Below are positions 34,780 through 43,361 of a stretch of 64,000 bases of DNA, in pieces; positions within the stretch are counted from its first letter, which is position 1; each line of letters begins with the position of its first letter. Under the pieces are notes generated by a model, which was not told where the DNA came from, did no database searches, and worked only from the letters and a program-made list of their open reading frames with translations. Origin of the DNA: Gallaecimonas sp045291545 (GTDB lineage: Bacteria; Pseudomonadota; Gammaproteobacteria; Enterobacterales; Gallaecimonadaceae); contig NZ_CP149514.1 in NCBI RefSeq assembly GCF_045291545.1, positions 310,001 through 374,000 on the forward strand, given 5' to 3'. The position numbers and the translations under genes are program-made.

Positions 34780-37440
34780 ATGTCAGAGAAGGTTATGCAT
34801 GACGTGGACCCGCAGGAAACCCGTGAATGGCTGGACGCGCTCCAGGCGGTCATGGAAGAAGAAGGTGCTGAACGTGCCCATTACCTGCTGGAATCCCTGA
34901 CTGATCAGGCTCGTCGTAATGGCGCTCACCTGCCTTTCGAAGCCACTACTGCGTACGTCAACACCATTCCGGTGGGCCAAGAGCCGGAAATGCCCGGCGA
35001 CCAAGGCATGGAGCGACGTATTCGTTCCATCATCCGCTGGAATGCGCTGGCGATGGTACTGCGTGGTTCCAAAAAGAACCTGGAGCTGGGTGGTCATATT
35101 TCATCCTTTGCCTCCAGCGCCACCCTGTACGATGTGGGCTTTAACCACTTCTTCCGGGCGCCCAACGACAAAGACGGCGGCGATCTGATCTACTTCCAGG
35201 GCCACATTGCCCCGGGGATCTACGCACGTTCTTTCCTGGAAGGGCGCTTCACCGAAGCGCAACTCGACAGTTTCCGTCAGGAAGTCGATGGTGAAGGGTT
35301 ATCTTCTTACCCACACCCGAAACTGATGCCGGACTACTGGCAGTTCCCGACTGTATCCATGGGGCTGGGCCCCATTGCTGCTATCTATCAGGCCCGTTTC
35401 CTTAAGTACCTGACCGATCGCGGTATCAAGGATTGCTCTGAGCAAAAAGTCTACTGCTTCATGGGTGACGGCGAGTGTGATGAGCCGGAAGCGCTGGGTG
35501 CTATCAGCCTGGCGGCCCGCGAGAAGCTCGATAACCTGATCTTTGTGATCAACTGTAACCTGCAGCGCCTGGATGGCCCGGTGCGTGGTAACGGTAAGAT
35601 CATCCAGGAGCTGGAAGGCACCTTCCGTGGCGCTGGCTGGGAAGTGTTGAAAGTGATCTGGGGTCGTTACTGGGATCCGCTGCTGGCCCGTGATACCTCC
35701 GGCAAACTGCTGCAGATCATGGAAGAAACCGTTGACGGTGAGTACCAGAACTACAAAGCCAAAGGCGGCAAATACACCCGTGACAATTTCTTCGGTAAGT
35801 ACCCGGAAACCAAGGAAATGGTTGCCAATATGTCGGATGACGACATCTGGCGCCTGAACCGTGGTGGCCATGATCCGTACAAGGTTTACGCCGCCTATCA
35901 CCGCGCGGTGAATACCAAGGGTCGTCCTACCGTGATCCTGGCCAAAACCGTTAAAGGTTATGGCATGGGTGACGCCGGTGAAGGCAAAAACATTGCCCAC
36001 CAGGTCAAGAAAATGGACATGGAAGCCATCAAGTACTTCCGTGACCGTTTCAACATTCCGATCAGTGACGACAAACTGGCTGACATCCCGTACTACCACC
36101 CCGGTGAAGACTCCGAAGAGGTGAAATACCTCAAGGCCCGCCGCGAGGCGTTGCACGGCTTTATGCCGCGCCGCCAGGTACGCTTTAATGGTGAGCTGGA
36201 CCTGCCGAAACTGGATGCCTTTGATACCGTACTCAAAGGCAGTGGCGATCGCGAAATTTCCACCACCATGGCCTTTGTGCGGGTGCTGACGGCGTTGCTG
36301 AAAGACAAGCAAATCGGCAAACGGGTGGTACCGATCATCCCTGATGAAGCCCGTACCTTTGGTATGGAAGGCTTGTTCCGTCAGGTGGGCATTTACAGCC
36401 GTGAAGGGCAGAAATACACCCCGCAAGACGCCGACCAGGTGGCCTTCTATAAAGAAGATCGCAAAGGTCAGGTACTGCAAGAAGGTATCAACGAGCTGGG
36501 CGCCATGTCTGACTGGGTGGCTGCTGCTACCAGTTACAGCACCAACAACGAGCCGATGATCCCGTTCTACATCTACTACTCGATGTTCGGTTTCCAACGG
36601 GTTGGCGACATGGCCTGGGCTGCCGGTGACCAGCAGGCCCGGGGCTTCCTGGTTGGCGGCACCGCCGGCCGTACCACCCTTAATGGTGAAGGCCTGCAGC
36701 ACGAAGATGGCCATAGCCATATTCTTTCAGCCACCATTCCCAACTGTGTGTCCTACGATCCGACCTTCGGCTACGAAGTGGCGGTGATTGTTCAGGATGG
36801 TATCCGCCGCATGTATGGCGAGCAGGAAAACATCTACTACTACCTGACGGTAATGAACGAGAACTACCAGCAGCCGGCCATGCCGGAAGGGGCTGAGGAA
36901 GGTATCCGTAAAGGTATCTACAAGCTCGAAACCGTCAAAGGTAAGGGTAAGGCACAAGTACAGCTGTTGGGTTCTGGCACCATCTTGTTGCAAGCCCGCG
37001 AAGCGGCGCAGATCCTGGCGAGCGACTTCGGTGTGGATGTCGACGTGTTCTCGGTCACCAGTTTCACCGAACTGGCCCGTGAAGGCATGGCCGTAGAACG
37101 TCACAACATGCTGCATCCGGACGCTGAACAGCAGCCATTCATGACCGGTGTGCTGAGCGATGGCGTACCGGCGGTAGCGGTGACCGACTACATGAAGCTG
37201 TACGCTGAGCAAGTGCGTGGTTTTGTACCGGGTCCGTATCGGGTTCTGGGTACTGACGGTTTCGGTCGCTCAGACAGTCGTGACAACCTGCGTCGTCACT
37301 TTGAGGTCAACACCCATTACGTGGTGGTTGCCGCTCTGTACGAACTGGCCAAGGCCGGCAAAGTCGACAAAAAACTGGTGGCCGAAGCCATCAAGCGTTT
37401 TGATATCGACGCCGACAAAGTCAACCCGCTGTACGCGTAA
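34780..37440 (+). CDS. aceE: Pyruvate dehydrogenase E1 component AceE
   Basis: AceE is the homodimeric thiamine diphosphate-dependent decarboxylase of the pyruvate dehydrogenase complex. The 886 residues match the size of the E. coli protein (887). The ThDP/magnesium motif begins GDGECDEPEALGA near residue 229 and closes with the asparagine-rich VINCNLQ near 256. The start ATG 34780 follows AAGGAAC. aceF starts 11 bases after its stop. Confidence 0.98.
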   Translation: MSEKVMHDVDPQETREWLDALQAVMEEEGAERAHYLLESLTDQARRNGAHLPFEATTAYVNTIPVGQEPEMPGDQGMERRIRSIIRWNALAMVLRGSKKNLELGGHISSFASSATLYDVGFNHFFRAPNDKDGGDLIYFQGHIAPGIYARSFLEGRFTEAQLDSFRQEVDGEGLSSYPHPKLMPDYWQFPTVSMGLGPIAAIYQARFLKYLTDRGIKDCSEQKVYCFMGDGECDEPEALGAISLAAREKLDNLIFVINCNLQRLDGPVRGNGKIIQELEGTFRGAGWEVLKVIWGRYWDPLLARDTSGKLLQIMEETVDGEYQNYKAKGGKYTRDNFFGKYPETKEMVANMSDDDIWRLNRGGHDPYKVYAAYHRAVNTKGRPTVILAKTVKGYGMGDAGEGKNIAHQVKKMDMEAIKYFRDRFNIPISDDKLADIPYYHPGEDSEEVKYLKARREALHGFMPRRQVRFNGELDLPKLDAFDTVLKGSGDREISTTMAFVRVLTALLKDKQIGKRVVPIIPDEARTFGMEGLFRQVGIYSREGQKYTPQDADQVAFYKEDRKGQVLQEGINELGAMSDWVAAATSYSTNNEPMIPFYIYYSMFGFQRVGDMAWAAGDQQARGFLVGGTAGRTTLNGEGLQHEDGHSHILSATIPNCVSYDPTFGYEVAVIVQDGIRRMYGEQENIYYYLTVMNENYQQPAMPEGAEEGIRKGIYKLETVKGKGKAQVQLLGSGTILLQAREAAQILASDFGVDVDVFSVTSFTELAREGMAVERHNMLHPDAEQQPFMTGVLSDGVPAVAVTDYMKLYAEQVRGFVPGPYRVLGTDGFGRSDSRDNLRRHFEVNTHYVVVAALYELAKAGKVDKKLVAEAIKRFDIDADKVNPLYA

Positions 37441-37451
37441 GGATAAGAGCA

Positions 37452-39389
37452 ATGGCAGATATTCGTGATCTGATCGTGCCCGATATCGGCAGCGATGCAG
37501 TCGATGTCACCGAACTGCTGGTCGCCGAGGGTGACAGCGTCGAAGAAGAGCAGGGGCTTATCTCCGTGGAAGGCGACAAGGCCGCCATGGAAGTTCCGGC
37601 TCCCTTTGCCGGCACTATCAAAAGTCTGACCGTCAATGCCGGTGACAAAGTGTCTACCGGTGACAAAATCGGCACCATCGAAGTGGCTTCTGCGGCCACT
37701 GACAACAACGCTGACAACAGCACCGAGCAGCAACCTGCGGCTGCCGAGCCGGCAGCGCCAAGCGCGGCTGGAAAAGCGGCTGAACGCCAGGACGTAACCC
37801 TGCCCGACGCCGGTGGCGAAGTGGAAGTGGTGGAAATTCTGGTAGCCGTTGGCGATACCGTGGAAGCCGAACAAGGGCTTATTTCTGTGGAAGGCGATAA
37901 AGCCGCCATGGAAGTGCCCGCGCCTTTTGCCGGCAAAGTGGTTGACGTAAAAGTGGCTACCGGTGACAAAATTTCCGAAGGCAGCCTGATCCTGGTACTG
38001 GAAACGGCCGGTGACAGCGATAGTGCTGCTCCCGCAGAAGCCGCTGGTGAACCTGCTGCCGAACCTGCTAAAGCCGCAGCGCTGGCCAGCAAGGAAGTTA
38101 AGGATGTCACCCTGCCCGATGCCGGTGGTGAAGTGGAAGTGGTGGAAGTGCTGGTGGCCGTTGGCGATACCGTGGAAGCCGAGCAGGGACTGATCTCTGT
38201 GGAAGGTGACAAGGCCGCCATGGAAGTCCCGGCGCCTTTTGCCGGCGTGGTCAAAGCCATCGAAGTGAACACCGGTGACAAAATCAGTGAAGGCAAGCTG
38301 ATTGCCCGCATTGAAACGGCCGGTGCAGCGAGCGCTGCCGATAGCAGTAGCACGGCCAACCAAGCCCCGAGTGCAGCTCCCAGCCAGAGCGCCGCACCGG
38401 CGCCATCTGAACCGAAGCCGCACCCGGTGCCGCACCATCCGTCAGCGGGTAACAAAGAAGCCAGTGGCCTGGCCCATGCCAGCCCGTCGGTACGCCGTCT
38501 GGCTCGGGAGTTCGGTGTTGATCTGAACCAGGTGAAAGGCACCGGTCGTAAAGGCCGTATCCTCAAAGAAGACGTGCAGAACTACGTCAAGGCTGAGCTG
38601 GCCCGCCCGAAAGCGGCTGCTGGCAGCAATGCCGGTGGTGGTAACGTCTCGGTGATTGACTGGCCGAAAGTTGACTGGAGCAAGTTCGGGGAAGTGGAAG
38701 TGGTGAAAATGAGCCGCATCCAGAAGATCTCCGGCCCCAACCTGCACCGCAACTGGGTGCAAATCCCGCACGTAACCCAGTTCGACGAGGCCGATATCAC
38801 TGAGCTGGAAGCTTTCCGCAAGAGCCAGAATGAAACCCTGGCCAAGCAGAAAGAAAGCTTCAAGATCTCACCACTGATTTTCATCATGAAAGCGGTGGCC
38901 AAGGCGCTGGAACTGCATCCGAAGTTCAACTGCTCCATTGGCGACGACGGCGAATCACTGGTGATGAAGAAATTCGTGCACATCGGTATTGCGGTGGATA
39001 CACCCAATGGCCTGGTGGTGCCGGTGGTGCGTGACGTCAACAAAAAAGGCGTTTATGACCTGTCCAAAGAGCTGGGCGAAATTTCTGCCAAAGCACGGGC
39101 CGGCAAGCTGACAGCGGCAGATATGCAAGGCTCCAGCTTTACCATCTCCAGCCTTGGCGGCATTGGTGGTACGCAGTTCACGCCTATCGTTAACGCCCCG
39201 GACGTAGCCATCCTCGGTGTCTCCAAGTCGGACATCAAGCCGAAGTGGAACGGTAAAGAGTTTGAACCACGGTTGATGGTGCCGCTGGCGCTGTCTTATG
39301 ACCACCGGGTCATTGACGGTGCCGACGGTGCCCGCTTTGTCACTACCCTGTCTACTATGCTGGGTGATCTGCGACAAATCATTCTCTGA
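37452..39389 (+). CDS. aceF: Pyruvate dehydrogenase E2, dihydrolipoyl acetyltransferase AceF
   Basis: AceF forms the core of the pyruvate dehydrogenase complex and carries acetyl groups on lipoyl arms. The 645 residues comprise three lipoyl domains with lipoylation sites K43, K150 and K254 (each in GDKAAME). These are joined by Ala/Pro-rich linkers, followed by a peripheral subunit-binding domain (about 340–378) and the catalytic domain with HRVIDGADG near 617. Three lipoyl domains, as in E. coli, is the full enteric form. Confidence 0.98.
   Translation: MADIRDLIVPDIGSDAVDVTELLVAEGDSVEEEQGLISVEGDKAAMEVPAPFAGTIKSLTVNAGDKVSTGDKIGTIEVASAATDNNADNSTEQQPAAAEPAAPSAAGKAAERQDVTLPDAGGEVEVVEILVAVGDTVEAEQGLISVEGDKAAMEVPAPFAGKVVDVKVATGDKISEGSLILVLETAGDSDSAAPAEAAGEPAAEPAKAAALASKEVKDVTLPDAGGEVEVVEVLVAVGDTVEAEQGLISVEGDKAAMEVPAPFAGVVKAIEVNTGDKISEGKLIARIETAGAASAADSSSTANQAPSAAPSQSAAPAPSEPKPHPVPHHPSAGNKEASGLAHASPSVRRLAREFGVDLNQVKGTGRKGRILKEDVQNYVKAELARPKAAAGSNAGGGNVSVIDWPKVDWSKFGEVEVVKMSRIQKISGPNLHRNWVQIPHVTQFDEADITELEAFRKSQNETLAKQKESFKISPLIFIMKAVAKALELHPKFNCSIGDDGESLVMKKFVHIGIAVDTPNGLVVPVVRDVNKKGVYDLSKELGEISAKARAGKLTAADMQGSSFTISSLGGIGGTQFTPIVNAPDVAILGVSKSDIKPKWNGKEFEPRLMVPLALSYDHRVIDGADGARFVTTLSTMLGDLRQIIL
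37560..38260 (+). repeat. Three in-frame lipoyl-domain repeats in aceF
   Basis: The segment coding for ISVEGDKAAMEVPAPFAG recurs with period about 321 and 312 bases, centred on the lipoyl lysine codons at 37578, 37899 and 38211. Copies two and three are close to identical over a longer stretch, starting from VTLPDAGGEVEVVE. This reflects domain duplication. Confidence 0.85.
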
Positions 39390-39393
39390 CCAG

Positions 39394-39418
39394 AAAGGGG
39401 GCTTTGCCCCCTTCTTTT
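39394..39418 (+). terminator. Intrinsic terminator after aceF
   Basis: The stem AAGGGGGC / GCCCCCTT with loop TTT, followed by CTTTT, starts five bases after the aceF stop. It should reduce read-through into lpd, which then needs read-through or its own promoter in 39419–39483. Confidence 0.8.
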
Positions 39419-39483
39419 GATGGCGTTACACTTGCGGTGCCCTGCAAAACGCGACACCGCGCGAAGAATAACGAGGTTACATA

Positions 39484-40908
39484 ATGAGCAACGAAATCAA
39501 GGCACAACTGGTTGTGCTGGGTTCTGGCCCGGCGGGTTACTCCGCTGCCTTCCGTGCTGCCGATCTTGGTCTGGAAACCGTGATCATTGAGCGCTACTCC
39601 ACTCTCGGCGGTGTCTGCTTGAACGTCGGCTGTATTCCCTCCAAAGCCCTGCTGCATGTTGCCAAGGTAATGGACGAAGCTAACACCATGGCCAGCCACG
39701 GCGTCAGCTTTGGTAAACCGGAAGTCGACCTGGACAAACTGCGCAGCCACAAAGAAAAAGTCATCAGCCAGCTGACCGGCGGCCTGGGTGGCATGGCGAA
39801 AATGCGTAAGGTGAAGGTGGTTAACGGCTACGGCAAATTTACCGGCCCCAACAGCATCGAAGTGGAAGGCGAAGACGGCAAAACCACCGTCAACTTCGAG
39901 CAGGCCATCGTTGCTGCTGGCTCTCGCCCCATCAGCCTGCCGTTTATTCCCGAAGATGAGCGCATCTGGGACAGCACTGGCGCCCTGGAGCTGCGTTTTG
40001 TACCGGAAAAAATGCTGGTTATGGGTGGCGGCATCATCGGCCTGGAAATGGGCACTGTCTACAAAGCCCTGGGCAGCGACATTGACGTAGTGGAAATGGC
40101 TGACCAGCTGGTTCCTGCTGCCGATAAAGACATGATCAAAATCTTCACCAAGCGCATTGGCAAGAAGATGAACCTGATGCTGGAAACCAAGGTCACCGCG
40201 GTAGAGGCCAAAAAAGACGGCATCTACGTGACCATGGAAGGCAAGCATGCACCTGCTGAGCCGGTACGTTACGACGCCGTATTGGTGGCTATCGGCCGTA
40301 CTCCGAACGGTAAACTGATCGACGCTGACAAAGCCGGCATCAATGTTGATGACCGTGGCTTTATCAACGTTGACAAACAAATGCGCACCAATGTGCCGCA
40401 CATCTTTGCCATCGGCGATATCGTTGGCCAGCCGATGTTGGCACACAAGGGTGTACACGAAGGTCATGTGGCAGCCGAAGTGGCTTCAGGTCTGAAGCAT
40501 TATTTCGATCCGAAAGTGATCCCGTCTATCGCTTACACCGATCCGGAACTGGCCTGGGTTGGCCTGACCGAGAAAGAAGCCAAAGAGCAGGGCATCGAGA
40601 TTGAAACTGCCAACTTCCCGTGGGCAGCCAGCGGCCGTGCTATCGCTTCTGACACCTCTGACGGTATGACCAAGCTGATTTTCGATAAGAAAACCCATCG
40701 TATCCTCGGTGGTGCCACTGTTGGTGGTAACGCTGGCGAGCTGTTGGGTGAGATTGGTCTGGCTATCGAAATGGGCTGTGATGCAGAAGATCTGGCGCTG
40801 ACCATTCACGCGCACCCGACCCTGCATGAGTCAGTTGGTCTGGCTGCAGAAGTCTACGAAGGCTCCATCACCGACCTGCCGAACCCTAAGGCGAAGAAGA
40901 AAAAATAA
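39484..40908 (+). CDS. lpdA: Dihydrolipoyl dehydrogenase (E3)
   Basis: Lpd is the FAD flavoenzyme that reoxidises dihydrolipoamide in the pyruvate and 2-oxoglutarate dehydrogenase complexes and the glycine cleavage system. The 474 residues show the FAD-binding GSGPAGYSAA at 13–22, the redox-active C45–C50 pair (GGVCLNVGC), the NAD-binding GGGIIGLEMG near 180, and the C-terminal HAHPTLHE active-site motif. It lies 94 bases after aceF behind a terminator, so it is probably partly independent. Confidence 0.97.
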   Translation: MSNEIKAQLVVLGSGPAGYSAAFRAADLGLETVIIERYSTLGGVCLNVGCIPSKALLHVAKVMDEANTMASHGVSFGKPEVDLDKLRSHKEKVISQLTGGLGGMAKMRKVKVVNGYGKFTGPNSIEVEGEDGKTTVNFEQAIVAAGSRPISLPFIPEDERIWDSTGALELRFVPEKMLVMGGGIIGLEMGTVYKALGSDIDVVEMADQLVPAADKDMIKIFTKRIGKKMNLMLETKVTAVEAKKDGIYVTMEGKHAPAEPVRYDAVLVAIGRTPNGKLIDADKAGINVDDRGFINVDKQMRTNVPHIFAIGDIVGQPMLAHKGVHEGHVAAEVASGLKHYFDPKVIPSIAYTDPELAWVGLTEKEAKEQGIEIETANFPWAASGRAIASDTSDGMTKLIFDKKTHRILGGATVGGNAGELLGEIGLAIEMGCDAEDLALTIHAHPTLHESVGLAAEVYEGSITDLPNPKAKKKK

Positions 40909-40925
40909 TCGGCGTTGTGACGCTG

Positions 40926-40953
40926 AAAAAGCCGCCTACGGGCGGCTTTTTTT
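40926..40953 (+). terminator. Intrinsic terminator after lpd
   Basis: Stem AAAAAGCCGCC / GGCGGCTTTTT with loop TACG and seven T; it begins 17 bases after the lpd stop. Confidence 0.88.
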
Positions 40954-41057
40954 ATTCCTGAAAGGTTATCCATGGCGACCATTAAGTAAAAAATACTTTA
41001 CCTCATGGTCATTGTGTATAACATTGTCTCTGACACGTCGTCATGAGAGGGTGGGTT

Positions 41058-41528
41058 ATGCGCTTTACAGATTATTTTTCTCAGCGGGAACAAAAACTGC
41101 TGGGTACCCTGCTGGTCGATATACTGGTAGCCGGTTATTACTTCTGGCATTTGCTGGCATTGCCAGATGGTCTTAACCAAAGCGGCTCTGCGTTGGCTGA
41201 GCTGGTGGTGAAGGTGGTGCTTGTCGCCATTGTTGCCAGTATTGTGGTGTTCAGTGTGCTGGGCCGTAACAGCGAAGCGGCGGACGAGCGGGATCTGCAT
41301 ATTGCCGAACGGGGTACCACCCTGGGCTATCGAGTGTTGTTTGTGCTTTGTGCCGGGCTTGCCTGGCAGATGGCCGCCGCTGCGGTGGGGCTGCAATCAT
41401 CTCTTGGTCACTGGCTGACAGTGCCAGCCAGCCCATTGTTTTATGCACATCTGCTGTTAATGGCGCTGTTACTGGCGTCGTTTGCCAAAGGGGTTTATCA
41501 ATTGCTGCTGTATCGGGGGCGCAGCTGA
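41058..41528 (+). CDS. Small four-helix membrane protein of unknown function
   Basis: I do not recognise a named family. The 156 residues contain four hydrophobic segments (about 14–32, 47–69, 92–112 and 126–147), with a charged cytoplasmic-looking loop SEAADERDLHIAERGT between the second and third. Its stop shares a base with the start of an XRE-family regulator (TGATG), so the pair is translationally coupled. Such pairs of a short multi-helix protein and a tiny XRE regulator recur in bacteria, but the function here is unknown. ATG 41058 is preferred over 41043 for its GAGAGG site. Confidence 0.72.
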   Translation: MRFTDYFSQREQKLLGTLLVDILVAGYYFWHLLALPDGLNQSGSALAELVVKVVLVAIVASIVVFSVLGRNSEAADERDLHIAERGTTLGYRVLFVLCAGLAWQMAAAAVGLQSSLGHWLTVPASPLFYAHLLLMALLLASFAKGVYQLLLYRGRS

Positions 41529-41749
41529 TGGCGGTGGCCAAGGGGATTATTACCAATCAGATCCGTCGCCTGCGTTTTGAGCATGATGAGATGACGCAAG
41601 CAGCTCTGGCGGCTGCAGCGGGTGTCACCCGCCACACCATCATGGCGCTGGAAGCCAACAAGTATGCGCCGTCTCTGGAGCTGGCGTTTCGTATTGCGGC
41701 AGTCTTTGGCGAGCCACTGGAAGCGGTGTTTCAGTACCGTGCGCAATAA
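41528..41749 (+). CDS. Small XRE-family transcriptional regulator
   Basis: The 73-residue protein is essentially one helix-turn-helix domain of the Cro/CI type, with the recognition region MTQAALAAAAGVTRHTIMALEANKYAPS spanning about 22–48 and a C-terminal FGEPLEAVFQY typical of this small subfamily. No sensor domain is present. It is coupled to the preceding membrane protein (one-base overlap) and may be held or modulated by it, though this is inferred from the coupling alone. A bidirectional terminator follows. Confidence 0.85.
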   Translation: MAVAKGIITNQIRRLRFEHDEMTQAALAAAAGVTRHTIMALEANKYAPSLELAFRIAAVFGEPLEAVFQYRAQ

Positions 41750-41774
41750 AAAAGGCCCATCAGGGCCTTTTTTA
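41748..41774. terminator. Bidirectional terminator between the XRE gene and purK
   Basis: Stem GGCCC / GGGCC with loop ATCA, flanked by A6 and T6. It overlaps the stop codons of both convergent genes. Confidence 0.8.
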
Positions 41775-42734
41775 TTGCCAGTAATTGATGTGGCCAACTT
41801 TGCGGCCAGGCCGTGGGGCCTTGTTGTACCAGTGCAGCTTACCGGTACCACTGAGCCAGTCGTGATTGAGCGTCACACCGATCAGGTTGTCCATTCGGGT
41901 CGGGCGCCATTGCAATTCGCCAGGCAGTGCCAGGCCGGCAACTGCACGCAGGTGTAACTCAAATTGGCAGATGTTGGCGCCATCTTGAGTCCAGTGCCCG
42001 GAGTTATGTACCCGCGGAGCCATTTCGTTGATCAGCAGCTGGTCACCACAGTCAAACAACTCAACTGCCATGACTCCGACGTACTGAAGGTGGTCCATTA
42101 GCGCGCTGAGGATCTGCTCTGCCTTACTTTGCCAGTGCTCGGCATTGCTGGCCGGGGCCAGTGTCTGTACCAGAATGCCGTCTTCGTGCTTGTTTTCCAC
42201 CAGCGGATAAAACAGCTTGTTGCCCTGGCGGTCACGTACGCCGACCAGCGACAGTTCACGCTTAAAGGGGATCATGGCTTCGGCGATACAATCAGCCTTA
42301 CTGATAAAGCCCGGTGCTTTGACTCGCCATTGGCCTTTACCGTCATAGCCACCTTGGCGGGCTTTGACGACCAGTTGGCCGCCAATGCGTGCCAGCAGCT
42401 CATTGGCTGATTCGCCATCAGCTAGTGCGCCCCAGGGTGCGGTTGGCAATGCCAGTTGATCATAGAGTTGCTTTTGCGGTAACCGGTCGCTGACCAGCTG
42501 ATAGGTAGCCAGGTTCAATAACTGTGAGTGAAAAGGCGTACTGGGCAGCAGTTCCCGTTCGGCGGTTACCCAGTCAAAGTCTGCTGGGCCAGTATTACCA
42601 CGGGGCGCCATTTCGGTACCGAAAAAAAAGCGATGCGTGTCAGGGCAGTAGCGCCACAATTCGATGCCCAGACGTTGGGCAACCTCAGCCATCATAGCGC
42701 CAAGCTGGCCGGCACCCAGTACCAGACCCCTCAT
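41772..42734 (-). CDS. purK: N5-carboxyaminoimidazole ribonucleotide synthase PurK
   Basis: PurK is an ATP-grasp enzyme that carboxylates AIR with bicarbonate in purine synthesis. The 320 residues are shorter than the 355 of E. coli, with an intact N-terminal GAGQLGAMMA motif and the ATP-grasp segments VVKARQGGYDGKGQW near 140 and NEMAPRVHNSGHW near 245. The start ATG overlaps the purE stop (ATGA). The pair acts in sequence: PurK makes N5-CAIR, PurE rearranges it. Confidence 0.96.
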   Translation of the reverse strand: MRGLVLGAGQLGAMMAEVAQRLGIELWRYCPDTHRFFFGTEMAPRGNTGPADFDWVTAERELLPSTPFHSQLLNLATYQLVSDRLPQKQLYDQLALPTAPWGALADGESANELLARIGGQLVVKARQGGYDGKGQWRVKAPGFISKADCIAEAMIPFKRELSLVGVRDRQGNKLFYPLVENKHEDGILVQTLAPASNAEHWQSKAEQILSALMDHLQYVGVMAVELFDCGDQLLINEMAPRVHNSGHWTQDGANICQFELHLRAVAGLALPGELQWRPTRMDNLIGVTLNHDWLSGTGKLHWYNKAPRPGRKVGHINYWQ

Positions 42735-43219
42735 GGTGCCAGCCTCGGATCCGGGTTGGCCAGTACCGCGTCGGTCTGTTCCTGACGAAAGTCCTGCAGG
42801 TGTGCAGCCACCTGCGGTTCATGCAGGGCAACAATTTGCGCAGCCAGCAGGCCGGCATTGGCGGCGCCAGCAGTGCCGATGGCCAAGGTGCCAACGGCAA
42901 TGCCTTTGGGCATCTGCACAATCGACAAAAGGCTGTCGAGGCCGCTGAGGGCTTTACTTTGTACCGGCACACCCAGTACCGGCAGCGGGGTCATGGCGGC
43001 AATCATGCCGGGCAGGTGCGCGGCGCCGCCAGCACCACCAATGATCACTTCAAAGCCTTTGTCTTTGGCTGACTTGGCAAACTCCACCAGTTTTTCCGGG
43101 GTGCGATGGGCGGATACCACTTCCACATGGTGCGCGACGCCCAACCGGTCGAGCATCTCTGAGGCACCTTTCATGGTATCCCAGTCTGAGCGTGAGCCCA
43201 TCACAATGGCCACTTTCAT
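42731..43219 (-). CDS. purE: N5-CAIR mutase PurE
   Basis: PurE converts N5-CAIR to CAIR. The 162 residues begin with VAIVMGSRSDW, the nucleotide-binding SDW motif, and contain SAHRTPE and GGAGGAAHLPGM, both active-site loops of class I PurE. ATG 43219 is chosen; the upstream start at 43237 would run into the operator. It is cotranscribed with purK from a PurR-like controlled promoter just upstream. Confidence 0.97.
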   Translation of the reverse strand: MKVAIVMGSRSDWDTMKGASEMLDRLGVAHHVEVVSAHRTPEKLVEFAKSAKDKGFEVIIGGAGGAAHLPGMIAAMTPLPVLGVPVQSKALSGLDSLLSIVQMPKGIAVGTLAIGTAGAANAGLLAAQIVALHEPQVAAHLQDFRQEQTDAVLANPDPRLAP

Positions 43220-43236
43220 AGCTTCTCCGAACAACA

Positions 43237-43263
43237 AAGAAAACGGTTGCGGCCGGCATTATA
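43237..43263 (-). promoter_or_regulatory. purEK promoter -10 and PurR operator
   Basis: Reading the reverse strand, TATAAT (complement of 43258–43263) is followed five bases later by CCGCAACCGTTTTCTT (complement of 43237–43252). This matches the E. coli PurR consensus ACGCAAACGTTTTCNT at 13 or more positions. The operator would cover the transcription start, as in E. coli purEK. No good -35 was found. Confidence 0.75.
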
Positions 43264-43361
43264 CCGACTGTCGGCGGGCAGCGCCTCCCCTTATCTAGGC
43301 TCTTTTGCCAACAGTGCATTTTCTTAAGGCTGTGATAACCGAAGGCGAGTATGATGCCGCC

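Noticed and set aside
35299..36720. Long reverse-strand frame opposite aceE (473 residues)
   Set aside because: It lies in a well-supported enzyme gene, has no recognisable domain and no ribosome site.
37317..38566. Reverse frames opposite aceF (373 and 381 residues)
   Set aside because: They arise from the repetitive Ala/Pro-rich lipoyl-domain coding region and show no family features.
39379..40467. Reverse frame opposite lpd (362 residues)
   Set aside because: No motif and complete overlap with the lpd gene.
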